DNA of 64,000 nt from Mucilaginibacter terrae. Its GTDB lineage: Bacteria; Bacteroidota; Bacteroidia; Sphingobacteriales; Sphingobacteriaceae. The position numbers were made by a program, and so were the translations under genes. The stretch is from positions 1,488,001 through 1,552,000 of the forward strand of contig NZ_JAVLVU010000001.1 in NCBI RefSeq assembly GCF_031951985.1. The letters are read 5' to 3'. The stretch's first letter is position 1, and every line of letters starts with the position of its first letter. This document shows, in pieces, positions 1 to 9,499 of the stretch. The notes beneath the pieces are model-generated. The model was not told the DNA's origin. It did no database searches and saw only the letters and a list, made by a program, of their open reading frames with translations.

Positions 1-341
1 ATATCTTCAAGCGTTCCATATAACCTTACACATTCATTGTTTTCAAATGCAGCATTAACACGGGTTTTTACCCATCGGGCACTCCCATTAGCCGTTACTA
101 TTTCCAATTGTGCTTCCTGGGGTTGGTGAGTGCTAATGGCTTCTATAACCATGAGCTCCAACTTATGCGGCTCCATGTAAAACTTGAGTGAATTTCTTAG
201 ATCCGGAACAAAATCCGGGGCTTCGTAAATATCAAAAACTGCATCGTTCCAGTAAACTTTGCCGGTTACAAGATCGCGCTCCCAAATGCCAAGCTGTGCC
301 AGGGCTAACACATCCCGGTAAAATTCTATGTTCCCGTGCAT
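1..341 (-). CDS. PAS-domain sensor protein, N-terminal fragment
   Basis: The gene starts at an ATG at 341 on the minus strand and runs open off the left edge, so only about 113 N-terminal residues are visible. They read as a PAS_3-type fold: an early 'LGIWERDLVTGKVYWND' segment, the usual beginning of a PAS domain that marks the shift from helix to sheet, and a later 'ARWVKTRVNAAFENNECVRLYGT' type sheet region. Such domains are cytoplasmic input modules of sensor kinases or diguanylate cyclases, and in this phylum usually of histidine kinases. The output domain lies outside the window, so the class of signalling protein cannot be stated. No signal peptide or membrane segment is present before the PAS fold. 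Confidence 0.7.
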   Translation of the reverse strand, partial: MHGNIEFYRDVLALAQLGIWERDLVTGKVYWNDAVFDIYEAPDFVPDLRNSLKFYMEPHKLELMVIEAISTHQPQEAQLEIVTANGSARWVKTRVNAAFENNECVRLYGTLED

Positions 342-582
342 TGTAAAATAATAGTCGTAGTGGCTCTAATGATTCTAATATAAGTAAAAAATACCCCTAA
401 CTACATTATGAATATTTTTTTTACCTATAAGGGGCAACGTTCAAACCTTTGGTTAATCAACTTACTTATTCACTAAATTTATACGGAAAAACAGCCATTA
501 AAGTTATTGACTAAAAACTAATCAAAAAAAAGCACCGTATATATTACAGCGCATTTTTTACATATTATTTTAAAATGAATAT

Positions 583-1641
583 TTAAAATTTCATATTCAT
601 ACCCCAGCTATCAGCCAGCTTTTGCGCTTCCTTACGTGTAAGCTGAATTACTGCCGGATGCTTTGGTATTGAAAAGTTGGTTGATTTCATTACCCCATCA
701 TTAAAGCGGCCAAGATTTTTAAAATTCACAAAATCGGATGTTTCACTAAAACCAAAATTATGCGGATTGATGCGGTAAATATCATAAATCAATATCCACT
801 TGTTTTGCCCAATAAGTTTGTAAACCGTTGGTGCCTCACAGCCAACAGGTTCCGGGTCGTACCATTTAGCATCATACACATAGCCGGTGTTTACCGAATC
901 GGACACCGCTTGTTTAACGCCCGACGTACCATCGTGCGATGCATAAAACATATGGTATTTGTTGCCAACCTTAGTTATATCGGCATCTATGTAAGCAACG
1001 TCTTTAGGATATTCAAACAGCACTTTAGGCAAAGTTTCCATTTGTGTGAAAGCATTGTTCATGTAGGTATAGTACACTTTTTCTTTACCGTTACCAAAAC
1101 GCATGCTAAAATATAACATAGGCTTCTTTTTTACCTCATCAAAAATCATTTCAGGAGCCCAGGCGCAGCCAATATCGGCCAGTTCAGGAAACGCTTTATC
1201 AACCCGTAACACCGTGTGCGACCAATGCACTAAATCGGCCGATTTCATGAGCACCAATCCGCGGTTATTACCCCAGCCATATTGCTTGCCATCGCGCTCC
1301 CACTCGGTGGTACGATAGCCTGCTTTTTGCCCATATATGTGCAAATCGGTTAATGCCATATAAAACATTCCATCGTTGCCACGGTAAATGTACGGGTCGC
1401 GTATACCTTTTTGCTCGGCAATGGTATCGCCGGCTATAATGGGCTTAGCATTGTTTACATCGGTAAAGCTATATCCATCTTTGCTGAGCGCCATATACAG
1501 CCCGTGCGTATCATCTTTAAAGTAAACCATCAGGTAAGCGCCCATATCTTTTTCTTTAGGAACTTTACCCTTTTTTTGAGCATAAACACTTGTTGTGCTC
1601 ATAAGCAGCAGCACTAAAGCTTTAACATAACCTGATACCAT
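583..1641 (-). CDS. Secreted GH43-like glycoside hydrolase
   Basis: A 352-residue protein with a signal peptide (hydrophobic residues 7-17, cleavage near 'SVYAQ'), so periplasmic or exported. The body reads like a five-bladed beta-propeller of the GH43/GH32 type: 'MVYFKDDTHGLYMALSKDG' near residue 38, 'GIRDPYIYRG' near 80, 'WAPEMIFDE' near 160 and 'YIDADITKVGNKYHMFYASHDG' near 215. These resemble the Asp/Asp/Glu-bearing blade starts of arabinosidases and xylosidases. The substrate cannot be assigned from sequence; proteins of this kind act on arabinose- or galactose-containing side chains. It is a single gene, divergent from the hydrolase at 1951, and not embedded in a SusCD locus. Length is typical for a single-domain GH43 enzyme without a carbohydrate-binding module. 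Confidence 0.72.
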   Translation of the reverse strand: MVSGYVKALVLLLMSTTSVYAQKKGKVPKEKDMGAYLMVYFKDDTHGLYMALSKDGYSFTDVNNAKPIIAGDTIAEQKGIRDPYIYRGNDGMFYMALTDLHIYGQKAGYRTTEWERDGKQYGWGNNRGLVLMKSADLVHWSHTVLRVDKAFPELADIGCAWAPEMIFDEVKKKPMLYFSMRFGNGKEKVYYTYMNNAFTQMETLPKVLFEYPKDVAYIDADITKVGNKYHMFYASHDGTSGVKQAVSDSVNTGYVYDAKWYDPEPVGCEAPTVYKLIGQNKWILIYDIYRINPHNFGFSETSDFVNFKNLGRFNDGVMKSTNFSIPKHPAVIQLTRKEAQKLADSWGMNMKF

Positions 1642-1681
1642 TTTATACGAGAGTTATAATTGGGATGTAATTGAATATTGT

Positions 1682-1710
1682 CAAAATTAATATTAATATT
1701 AATTGTCAAA
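1682..1710 (-). promoter_or_regulatory. Candidate promoter for the GH43-like gene; 1642-1950 otherwise empty
   Basis: On the minus strand TAATTTTG (1682-1689) matches the Bacteroidota -7 consensus TAnnTTTG, and a TTTG (1707-1710) lies 17 bases upstream, slightly closer than the usual 19-21. The A+T-rich spacer is a run of repeated TTAATA units. The remainder of the 309-base gap between the divergent genes shows no further gene or strong hairpin. Confidence 0.4.
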
Positions 1711-1950
1711 TCAATAATTATACATTGTATTACAACAAGTAATCAATTATATTGAATAACTCAGTTCATGATCACGGTGTTATCCATGTAATTCATACAA
1801 ACTATCCAACATCGTAAAATGGCGAAATACAGTTAAACCAAATACACGAAAACTATAATAACTACTTGATAATAAATACCTTAATATAAGGTATAATTAT
1901 GGTTAACCTAAGTTCAAAATCATTAAACTAAAAACTAATTACTATCAATC

Positions 1951-2772
1951 ATGAAAATTACAGTAACCGACGGAACCGAAATTTATTACAAAGACTGGGG
2001 CACAGGACAACCTATCGTATTTCATCATGGCTGGCCACTTTCGAGCGACGACTGGGATGCACAAATGATGTTCTTCGTTCAGCATGGCTATCGCGTAATA
2101 GCGCATGACCGCCGTGGCCATGGCCGTTCAACACAAACATCAGAAGGCAATAACATGGAAACCTATGTTGAAGATGTAAAACAACTGATGGATGCACTTG
2201 AAATTAAAAATGCCATTCACATTGGTCACTCTACCGGCGGAGGTGAGGTGATAAAGTATGTGGCTAAATACGGTGGTGAAGGCCGTGTTGCCAAAGCCGT
2301 ACTTATTAGTGCAGTTACACCAATTATGGTTAAAAATGATAAAAACCCAAACGGTGTGCCAATAGAGATATTTGACGAGATACGTGAAAATACGGCTACT
2401 AACCGTCCACAATACTTTCAAGATTTCACCATCCCGTTTTTTGGTTACAACCGCGAGGGTGCAAAAGTATTACAAGGTGTTAAAGATAATTGGTGGCGCC
2501 AGGGCATGATGGGTGGTATAAAAGCCCATTACGATTGTGTGGCTGCGTTTTCTGAAAGCGACTTTACCGAAGATTTAAAAAATGCCGAAGTGCCCGTATT
2601 GGTGTTACATGGCGAAGACGACCAAATCGTTCCATTTGAAACAACAGGTAAAGTAGCAGTAACATTGCTAAAAAACGGAAAACTTATTTCATATCCCGGC
2701 TTTCCGCATGGTATGCCTACAACGCAAGCTGCAACCATCAATGCAGATCTGCTGGCGTTTATTAAGGAGTAA
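1951..2772 (+). CDS. Alpha/beta hydrolase, non-heme chloroperoxidase-like
   Basis: A 273-residue cytoplasmic alpha/beta-hydrolase close to the bacterial cofactor-free haloperoxidase/esterase group. Visible parts are the oxyanion-hole region 'FHHGWPLSSDDW' (about residues 24-35), 'DRRGHGRS' (53-60), the nucleophile elbow 'GHSTGGGE' with Ser94, the acid in 'LHGEDDQIVP', and the catalytic His in 'FPHGMP' near the C terminus. The family hydrolyses esters or lactones and can make peracids that halogenate in vitro; the natural substrate is usually unknown. The length fits the family (about 275). It is monocistronic: its own terminator follows, and the next gene starts about 200 bases later. No signal peptide. 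Confidence 0.85.
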   Translation: MKITVTDGTEIYYKDWGTGQPIVFHHGWPLSSDDWDAQMMFFVQHGYRVIAHDRRGHGRSTQTSEGNNMETYVEDVKQLMDALEIKNAIHIGHSTGGGEVIKYVAKYGGEGRVAKAVLISAVTPIMVKNDKNPNGVPIEIFDEIRENTATNRPQYFQDFTIPFFGYNREGAKVLQGVKDNWWRQGMMGGIKAHYDCVAAFSESDFTEDLKNAEVPVLVLHGEDDQIVPFETTGKVAVTLLKNGKLISYPGFPHGMPTTQAATINADLLAFIKE

Positions 2773-2797
2773 CCCTACATCTGCATAATCATATATT

Positions 2798-2833
2798 AAA
2801 AGGGTGGTTATCAAATACCGCCCTTTTATTTTT
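2798..2833 (+). terminator. Rho-independent terminator of the hydrolase gene
   Basis: Ten-base stem AAAAGGGTGG / CCGCCCTTTT (one G-U pair) with a 10-base loop, followed by ATTTTTAT. It lies 25 bases past the stop codon at 2772. Confidence 0.85.
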
Positions 2834-2970
2834 ATATTAAGAAGTAACTTGATATAAAACTGCTTGATACATAGCATAAAGATTACCAATCAATTATATC
2901 ATCGAGCTAAATTGATTATCTTTTTATTTATTTTGAAAGGATTTAATAAGCCTTTCGTTAATTGTACTAC

Positions 2971-5442
2971 ATGGCCGGCTATTTACACAGCAATCATTTA
3001 AAATTTGCTTTTATATTACTGTTTTTAATTCACAGTGTTAAGGCCATTGCCCAGGTTGATTACAAAAACTCATTGCCTGAACTCTACAATCAATTAAAAA
3101 ATACCAATAACGATACCAATACATTTAAGCTGGCCCTCACCATTTGCAGCTTTTACCAAACCAATAAAGGTATTGCAACAGCAAATGTTGATTCGGCAAA
3201 AAAATACCTTGCCTTAGCCGAACGTATTAGCCAAACACTTAGCTATAAAGGTGCGGATGATGCTACAATTATGCGAGTGCGCTTATTGCTGCGAAACAAG
3301 GGGTTTGCAGCCGTGCGTACAATAACGGCAAAAGCCACAGGAGCAATGTATTGCCGCATTAATATTGAAACCGGCCGGTATTACCTCGAAAAAGGAGGTG
3401 AAGACAAAGCCGACCTTGAAATAGCGGCTAAACACTTTGCTATTGCCGAAGCCTATGCATTGCAACATCATATGCCGGTATTATATAACACGGCACGCTT
3501 ATATAAATACCCACTGATGTGCGAACAGCGTATTGCGCCTGAAAAATGTGAAGAAGAGTTTGAACACCTCGTTGCACTCTCTAAAAGCTTTCACAATAAG
3601 CATATCGAAGCGCAGGCATTTTATCTTAAAGCTCTTTACCTTGAAGATGATAGCCTTTCAAAAATATGGTTTAATAAGACAATACCTTTAGCCGAAGCCA
3701 CTAAAAATATTGGTTTGGCAATACATATACGTAAAGAAATTGCCGATCGGAATATTCGGCTGGGTAATCTTAACGAGGCCGAAACAGAGCTATTAGATGT
3801 CCTAAAGCGCTATAAGTTGGCAGGATACCGCAATCTGCAGTTTACTTATGATTTGCTAACAGCAGTTAACATAACCAAAGCTAATTTTGAGGCAGCCATG
3901 CGATACGGTTTACAAACCATTCGGTACGCCGACTCAACAGGTACAGAAAGCAGCTTGAATATTTTTCAGTTCAGGCTGGCCAATATTTGCCGCGATATGG
4001 GGCTTAAGAAGGAAAGCCTGAAATGGAGCCGTGCATGCCTAAATAGCACCATTAGGCTCGAAAACAGGTTTCCGTACCTTGTATACCGCGAGTTGGCTAC
4101 CGATATGATTAAAGAAGGCAAAGCTGAACAAGTGTTACAGGTTTTGGCCTACAACGAAAAGAAATATCCTCCTGAATATCAAGGCAAATTTTTTCTTCCC
4201 CTACTTAGGGCCGATTGTTACACGGCTCTTAATAAACCCCGCCTTGCCGAGCAAAATTATCTTAAAACACTCCGTTTATTTGAAGGCAATAACATGCGAA
4301 CCAGTTATTATTATTTATGCTGTAAAAGCCTGGCGCAGTTTTATATTAACCAAAAGCTTTATGCCAAAGCTGAACCATTGTTACATGCTATTTTAAACAA
4401 GCCCTATCCGGTATTTTCAATGAATGATTTGGCCTCGGCACATTTGCTGCAGTTTAAGCTTGATTCGGCAAAAGGTTATTATCCTTTGGCAATAAAACAC
4501 TTAAAAAGATCAAAGGCAATCACCGATTCTATTTTTAATTTTGAAAGGTTAAAGCAATCAGAGCAATTGCAGCTTCAGTTTGATATGTCGCAACGCGAGC
4601 ATGAAAACCTTACTCTGCGCAGTAAAAATAGTCTCCAACAAAGCGAGTTAGAAAAAGAAGCTCTTAGTCGCAAACTCATCTCACTCGCTTTGTGTGGTTC
4701 GGTTATTATAACAGCGCTTATGCTTTATTTGTATAGGGCCAAGCAAAAAAGCAACAATTTGCTTAAAACAACGCAAGATGAAATTAATGTTAAAAACGAC
4801 CGGCTAAACCAGCTATTAGTTGAAAAGGAATGGCTGATGAAAGAGATACATCACCGTGTTAAAAACAACCTGCAAATTATATCCAGTTTGCTTAACACGC
4901 AATCATCTTACTTAAATGATGAAGAGGCTTTGTCAGCCATACGCGATAGCCAGAACAGGATGCAGGCCATATCAATAGTACATCAAAAATTATATCAGTC
5001 TGATGATATATCAACTATAAGCTTTGCAAAATACCTTCGCGAACTCTCCCGCAGCATTCAGGACTCGTTTAACGTAGCTGCAAACATCAGGTTTGTTTTC
5101 GATGTAAAAGACACTAAACTTAACACTGCCGATACTGTACCATTAGGCTTAATACTTAACGAAGCTATAACCAACAGCATTAAATATGCTTTTAAAAACC
5201 AAAGCAATGGCACCATCACCATTTCAGCACTTGATACGGCCAACGGATATTTTCAACTTTTAATTCAGGATAACGGTAAAGGATTGCCTGAAGGCTTTGA
5301 TATTGACCACTGTACCACCTTGGGCATGAACCTGATGAAAGGCCTTACCGAACAACTGAATGGTGAGTTTAAAATACACTCCAAAGAGGGTGTTACAATT
5401 ACAGTCACATTCAAACCATCGGCCGTTGAATTAACTATTTGA
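2971..5442 (+). CDS. TPR-containing HisKA_2-type sensor histidine kinase
   Basis: I use the ATG at 2971; an upstream in-frame TTG at 2962 is less likely. The protein (about 823 residues) has a signal-anchor-like N terminus, then about 500 residues of helical tetratricopeptide-type repeats expected in the periplasm, a short coiled coil, one membrane segment ('LALCGSVIITALMLYLY', near residue 570) and a cytoplasmic kinase. The kinase carries the HisKA_2 phosphorylation motif 'EIHHRVKNNLQIISSLL', an N box ('ILNEAITNSIKYAF') and a G box ('DNGKGLPEG'). Kinases of this class usually phosphorylate a separate receiver protein. The neighbouring regulator at 7505-9442 has the type of receiver commonly paired with them, but it lies beyond the antiporter on the other strand, so the pairing is inferred. 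Confidence 0.88.
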   Translation: MAGYLHSNHLKFAFILLFLIHSVKAIAQVDYKNSLPELYNQLKNTNNDTNTFKLALTICSFYQTNKGIATANVDSAKKYLALAERISQTLSYKGADDATIMRVRLLLRNKGFAAVRTITAKATGAMYCRINIETGRYYLEKGGEDKADLEIAAKHFAIAEAYALQHHMPVLYNTARLYKYPLMCEQRIAPEKCEEEFEHLVALSKSFHNKHIEAQAFYLKALYLEDDSLSKIWFNKTIPLAEATKNIGLAIHIRKEIADRNIRLGNLNEAETELLDVLKRYKLAGYRNLQFTYDLLTAVNITKANFEAAMRYGLQTIRYADSTGTESSLNIFQFRLANICRDMGLKKESLKWSRACLNSTIRLENRFPYLVYRELATDMIKEGKAEQVLQVLAYNEKKYPPEYQGKFFLPLLRADCYTALNKPRLAEQNYLKTLRLFEGNNMRTSYYYLCCKSLAQFYINQKLYAKAEPLLHAILNKPYPVFSMNDLASAHLLQFKLDSAKGYYPLAIKHLKRSKAITDSIFNFERLKQSEQLQLQFDMSQREHENLTLRSKNSLQQSELEKEALSRKLISLALCGSVIITALMLYLYRAKQKSNNLLKTTQDEINVKNDRLNQLLVEKEWLMKEIHHRVKNNLQIISSLLNTQSSYLNDEEALSAIRDSQNRMQAISIVHQKLYQSDDISTISFAKYLRELSRSIQDSFNVAANIRFVFDVKDTKLNTADTVPLGLILNEAITNSIKYAFKNQSNGTITISALDTANGYFQLLIQDNGKGLPEGFDIDHCTTLGMNLMKGLTEQLNGEFKIHSKEGVTITVTFKPSAVELTI

Positions 5443-5453
5443 TTGTAGAGATA

Positions 5454-5804
5454 ATGAATATAGAACTTTCCATATCAACACTGGTACATGCCCTGCGTTT
5501 AGCAGTTGAAATTATGGGCGCCGTGACCATAGCAGCAGGATCGGTTTCGGCTTTTATAAAGTTTTGTGTTGCATTGGTAAAAAACCGTCATGCCGATTTT
5601 AATACTGTCAGGCTTACCCTTGCCCGTTATCTTGCCCTTGCCCTGGAGTTTCAGTTAGGAGCCGATATTATATCAACGGCTATAGCGCCCGGTTGGGAAG
5701 AAATTGGCAAACTGGGGGCTATAGCGATTATACGTACCGGCTTAAATTACTTTTTAACCAAAGAACTTGCCGAAGAAAAGGCTGCTTCGCATCTCAAAAG
5801 TTAA
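5454..5804 (+). CDS. DUF1622 membrane protein
   Basis: About 116 residues from the ATG at 5454, 11 bases after the kinase stop and preceded by a GTAGAG ribosome-binding-like stretch. An earlier in-frame TTG at 5439 would overlap the kinase. The sequence matches the DUF1622 family: a first hydrophobic helix ('IMGAVTIAAGSVSAFIKF'), a conserved 'RLTLARYLALALEFQLGADI' middle and a final hydrophobic helix containing 'IAIIRTGLNYFL'. These are small integral membrane proteins of unknown function. The tight spacing suggests co-transcription with the kinase upstream and perhaps the antiporter 91 bases downstream, so a role in ion or envelope homeostasis is possible but not shown. Confidence 0.82.
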   Translation: MNIELSISTLVHALRLAVEIMGAVTIAAGSVSAFIKFCVALVKNRHADFNTVRLTLARYLALALEFQLGADIISTAIAPGWEEIGKLGAIAIIRTGLNYFLTKELAEEKAASHLKS

Positions 5805-5895
5805 TAGTTATCCATATATTCACGCTTCATTAAAAACATGTTAATTGGTTATTTTCGCTGTAAAATGCGTTGATTAACAACAACCTGTCCTTCCT

Positions 5896-7503
5896 ATGCA
5901 TAATTCTTTACTACAATACCTCATTTTACTATCAGCCGCATTTTTGCTCATTTTACTGGCTAAGCGTTTAAAAATTGCCTATCCCATATTTTTAGTTTTG
6001 GCCGGCCTTGGCGTTAGCAACTTACCCGGAATGCCCGTTATTAATATTGAGCCCGACTTGATATTCCTGATATTTTTACCCCCGCTGCTTTACGAAGCGG
6101 CCTGGTGGACATCATGGAACGAGTTTTGGAAATGGAAGCGACCCATATCCCTGCTTGCATTTGGTTTGGTTTTTCTAACTTCATTTGTAGTTGCTTACAC
6201 AGTATCGGCATTTATACCCGGGTTTACTTTGGCCACCGGCTTTTTGCTGGGTGGTATTATATCGCCGCCTGATGCTATTGCTGCTGCTTCGGTTTTAAAA
6301 ACCATACGTGTTCCAAAACGCATTCTGACCATTTTAGAGGGAGAAAGCTTAGTTAATGATGCTTCGAGCTTAACCGTGTTCCGTTTTGCTTTAAGCACAG
6401 TTATGGCAGGCGTTTTTTCGTTGCATGAAGCTTCTGTAAGTTTTGTTAGCGTCACAATAATGGGGATAGTAGTGGGTTTGGTAGTTGCACATGTTTTTTA
6501 CCTTATACACCGCTTTTTACCAACTACAGCCAGTATTGATTCGGCTTTCTCACTTATATCACCTTATGTTATGTACCTGGGGGCTGAGCACTTTCATTAC
6601 TCGGGTGTTATGGCTGTAGTAAGCGGGGGACTTTTCCTATCCTACCGTTCACACGAAATTTTTACCGATGGTCAAAGCCGCTTGCAAACCATCAATGTAT
6701 GGTCAACTATATCTATCATTCTCAATGGTTTGGTATTTATGATGATAGGCTTAGGGTTGCCAAGTATTGTTGCCGGCCTGGAAGGTTACTCACTTATGCA
6801 GGCTTCGGTGTATGGTTTATTGGTTAGTGCGCTTGTTATCATCATCAGGATGGCTTGGATATATCCGGCCACTTTTATACCCCGCTGGTTATTTAAGCAT
6901 GTGCGCGATAAAGAACCTCATCCCGGCTGGAAAGGACCTTTTATTATTGGCTGGGCGGGTATGCGTGGGGTGGTATCATTAGCCGCAGCACTTTCTTTAC
7001 CACTTACACTTGAAAACGGACAAATGCTGCCCGAGCGTAACCTAATTATTTACATCACTTTCGTGGTAATTTTGGTAACACTGGTCTTTCAGGGATTAAC
7101 GCTTCCCTTTATTATTAAAGCACTTAAAATAGAGGAAATGGATATTGCCATGCCTTTGGAACAACAGGAAGCTGAAATTAGGGTACGTTTAACAGAAATT
7201 GCTTTGAAACGTTTAGATACCGAATATAAAGCCGATTTGGCAAATAACAGCCTTTTGTTAGCTGTAAAAGCCGAATTCGAAAGTGATCTCGGTCATACTA
7301 AACAAAAACTGGTGTGCATGGAGTGTGCTGAAAATGGACTGCGGGAGTTAGTAGTGTACAGGCGGGTAATAAAAGATATTTACAAGGTTCAACGCCGCGA
7401 ACTTTACCAGTTACGCAAGCATAAGCTATTCTCTGACGAGGCCATACGCAAAGAAGAAATGCAGGTAGATATATCAGAACTTAGGATTACCACCCTGCAA
7501 TAA
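5896..7503 (+). CDS. CPA1-family Na+/H+ antiporter
   Basis: A 535-residue polytopic inner-membrane protein with roughly a dozen hydrophobic segments in the first 410 residues and a hydrophilic cytoplasmic C-terminal tail of about 120 residues. Family landmarks are 'LIFLPPLLYEAAW' near residue 57, 'GGIISPPDAIAAASVL' near 119 (the Asp essential for exchange in the CPA1 group) and 'LEGESLVNDASSL' near 150. It should exchange cytoplasmic Na+ (or K+) for external protons and so control pH and salt. It ends one base before the convergent regulator gene at 7505, with no room for a terminator, so antisense overlap of the two transcripts is likely. Confidence 0.9.
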   Translation: MHNSLLQYLILLSAAFLLILLAKRLKIAYPIFLVLAGLGVSNLPGMPVINIEPDLIFLIFLPPLLYEAAWWTSWNEFWKWKRPISLLAFGLVFLTSFVVAYTVSAFIPGFTLATGFLLGGIISPPDAIAAASVLKTIRVPKRILTILEGESLVNDASSLTVFRFALSTVMAGVFSLHEASVSFVSVTIMGIVVGLVVAHVFYLIHRFLPTTASIDSAFSLISPYVMYLGAEHFHYSGVMAVVSGGLFLSYRSHEIFTDGQSRLQTINVWSTISIILNGLVFMMIGLGLPSIVAGLEGYSLMQASVYGLLVSALVIIIRMAWIYPATFIPRWLFKHVRDKEPHPGWKGPFIIGWAGMRGVVSLAAALSLPLTLENGQMLPERNLIIYITFVVILVTLVFQGLTLPFIIKALKIEEMDIAMPLEQQEAEIRVRLTEIALKRLDTEYKADLANNSLLLAVKAEFESDLGHTKQKLVCMECAENGLRELVVYRRVIKDIYKVQRRELYQLRKHKLFSDEAIRKEEMQVDISELRITTLQ

Positions 7504-7504
7504 C

Positions 7505-9442
7505 TCATTTTACGTACTCATACTTAATACCTAATTTTTTAATTTTGGAATTTAGCGTTGTTGATGGAATGTTCAGCATTTCGGCAGCGCCGCCAGTGCC
7601 GAATATTTTGCCTTTGCATAATTTTAAAATATTGAGGATATGTTCGCGCTCCATTTCTTCGAGCGTACGCACTTTAAAACCGCCTTCAACATCACCTGAA
7701 CCTGCAATATGGCCTTGCGGAATATCAATTTGTGTAATTATTTCATCAGTACTTAACAGTAGGCTACGCTCTACCAGGTGTTCCAACTCGCGTATGTTTC
7801 CCGGCCAGTCATAGTCAAGCAATGCCTGCATGGCCTCTTCGCTAAAACCAGTGACAACCCGGCCGGTCTTTTTCGCAAACCTATCCAAAAAGTAATTCGC
7901 CAATAACGGAATATCCTCTTTACGCTGGCGCAAAGCAGGTAAGTTTATAGGGAAAACATTCAACCGGTAATACAAATCGAGCCTGAAACGGCCTTCGGCA
8001 ACTTCCTTCTCTAAATTACGATTGGTAGCGGCAATAACACGCACGTTTACTTTTCGTGTTCCATTTCCGCCTAAACGTTCAATTTCCCGCTCCTGTAAAA
8101 CTCTTAATAGTTTTACCTGGGCCTCTAAAGGCAGTTCGCCGATCTCATCTAAAAATATAGTTCCGCCATCTGCCTGTTCAAACTTGCCGGTACGTTTATC
8201 AGTTGCGCCGGTAAACGCCCCCCTTTCATGGCCAAAGAGTTCGCTTTCAATGAGGTTGATGGGTAAAGCTGCGCAATTTACAATAATCAGCGGCTTGCTT
8301 TTACGGGGCGATAGTTTATGAATAATTTGTGCTATCCGCTCTTTACCCGTTCCACTCTCGCCGGTAATTATTACCGAAGCATCATCGGCTGCCACAATGT
8401 TCACCTTATCAAAAACGGCTTTTAGTAACTTGCTTTCGCCTATAATTCCATTAAAGTTTATATCCGTTGAGGTAAAATTGGTAACGGCCGGGCTTGCCTT
8501 TATTACACGTGGAGCAATAATACCTTCATCCTTCTTCTTTACAATATTATTGATGAAGCTTTGGAGCGCATCCTGGTTTCTTTGGAGCAAATCGAGTTGT
8601 AAGTTGTTGTAACCATCTGCCTCTTTGCTAAAAAAAGTAAGCCGGTAAGTATATCCGTCTTCATCGGCTACATCAATACTTAAAGCCGATTGGTAGGTAA
8701 AATGATCGCCAAAAACTTTTAGCCACGGACTATCCATTTTTAATCTTCGAAATTCAAAATTACTGAAAAACTGATCTTTCATTTCATTACCTATAGGCTT
8801 CCATGAGCGATAATCGCGCTGCGAAACTCCGGTTATCTCCAGCAATTCGTTATGTGCAAAGGGTTGAAAAATATTCAACGCATTTTTCGATAAATAGAAC
8901 GGTTCGGTATTCGCACCATCATTTTTGGCAATGCTCATACAATCGAAAGGAACAACGCCTTGCAGCATGGTAGCCATCTGCTTTAATTTCTCATTCTTCG
9001 ATTCGGCTTTGGCGGCAATTTGCTCAACCTGTTGCAATAAAGTTAGCGATGCATATCTACTGAACTTTTTACTTTGCGAATGCCTGTACATAGCAATATC
9101 CAGCATTACCAGCAAATCTTTCTCACGAAAGGGCTTCACCAAAAAACCATATGGTTCGGTAGCCCTGGCAGCTTCCAATATAGCCTGATTGGTGTTAGCC
9201 GATATATAAATGAACGGAATACCCATGCAGGTAAGTTGCCCGGCCAGATCAATACCCGTTTTAGTACCCTGTAAAAATATATCGAGCAAAACCCATTCCG
9301 GCTGTTTGGCCTTAAGCAACTCCAATGCCTTGGCTACTGATGGGGCAATGCCACATACCGTATATCCTGCTTTTTGCAGCATAATGCGCAAATCATTCGC
9401 TACAATAAACTCGTCTTCAACAATTAAAATATTCTCTTTCAT
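7505..9442 (-). CDS. Sigma-54-dependent response regulator (REC-GAF-like-AAA+-HTH)
   Basis: I start at the ATG at 9442 (645 residues) rather than the upstream TTG. Order: receiver domain (1-125, acidic pocket 'VEDE', phospho-acceptor Asp54 in 'LLDIF', switch Lys in 'LVKPF'); a GAF-like region (about 145-330); the AAA+ module with Walker A 'GESGTGKE', 'GAFTGA' (the loop that touches sigma-54) and Walker B 'IFLDEIGE'; and a C-terminal HTH_8 ending '[13 protein letters not shown]'. It should activate RpoN promoters when phosphorylated. It is the last gene of the leftward run beginning at 15831. Its HTH resembles that of the activator at 16047-17738, so both may read similar DNA sites. Confidence 0.9.
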   Translation of the reverse strand: MKENILIVEDEFIVANDLRIMLQKAGYTVCGIAPSVAKALELLKAKQPEWVLLDIFLQGTKTGIDLAGQLTCMGIPFIYISANTNQAILEAARATEPYGFLVKPFREKDLLVMLDIAMYRHSQSKKFSRYASLTLLQQVEQIAAKAESKNEKLKQMATMLQGVVPFDCMSIAKNDGANTEPFYLSKNALNIFQPFAHNELLEITGVSQRDYRSWKPIGNEMKDQFFSNFEFRRLKMDSPWLKVFGDHFTYQSALSIDVADEDGYTYRLTFFSKEADGYNNLQLDLLQRNQDALQSFINNIVKKKDEGIIAPRVIKASPAVTNFTSTDINFNGIIGESKLLKAVFDKVNIVAADDASVIITGESGTGKERIAQIIHKLSPRKSKPLIIVNCAALPINLIESELFGHERGAFTGATDKRTGKFEQADGGTIFLDEIGELPLEAQVKLLRVLQEREIERLGGNGTRKVNVRVIAATNRNLEKEVAEGRFRLDLYYRLNVFPINLPALRQRKEDIPLLANYFLDRFAKKTGRVVTGFSEEAMQALLDYDWPGNIRELEHLVERSLLLSTDEIITQIDIPQGHIAGSGDVEGGFKVRTLEEMEREHILNILKLCKGKIFGTGGAAEMLNIPSTTLNSKIKKLGIKYEYVK

Positions 9443-9455
9443 TTTATACGGCAAA

Positions 9456-9486
9456 GCGCCATGGCAGGCAATACCAGCTATGGCGC
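9456..9486 (-). repeat. Inverted repeat between DUF1275 gene and regulator gene
   Basis: GCGCCAT (9456-9462) and ATGGCGC (9480-9486) form a 7-bp stem with an inner TGG/CCA pairing. There is no T-run, so it could be an RNA processing or stability hairpin rather than a terminator. It lies 14 bases upstream of the regulator start. Confidence 0.45.
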
Positions 9487-9499
9487 ATGTAAATGCAAA

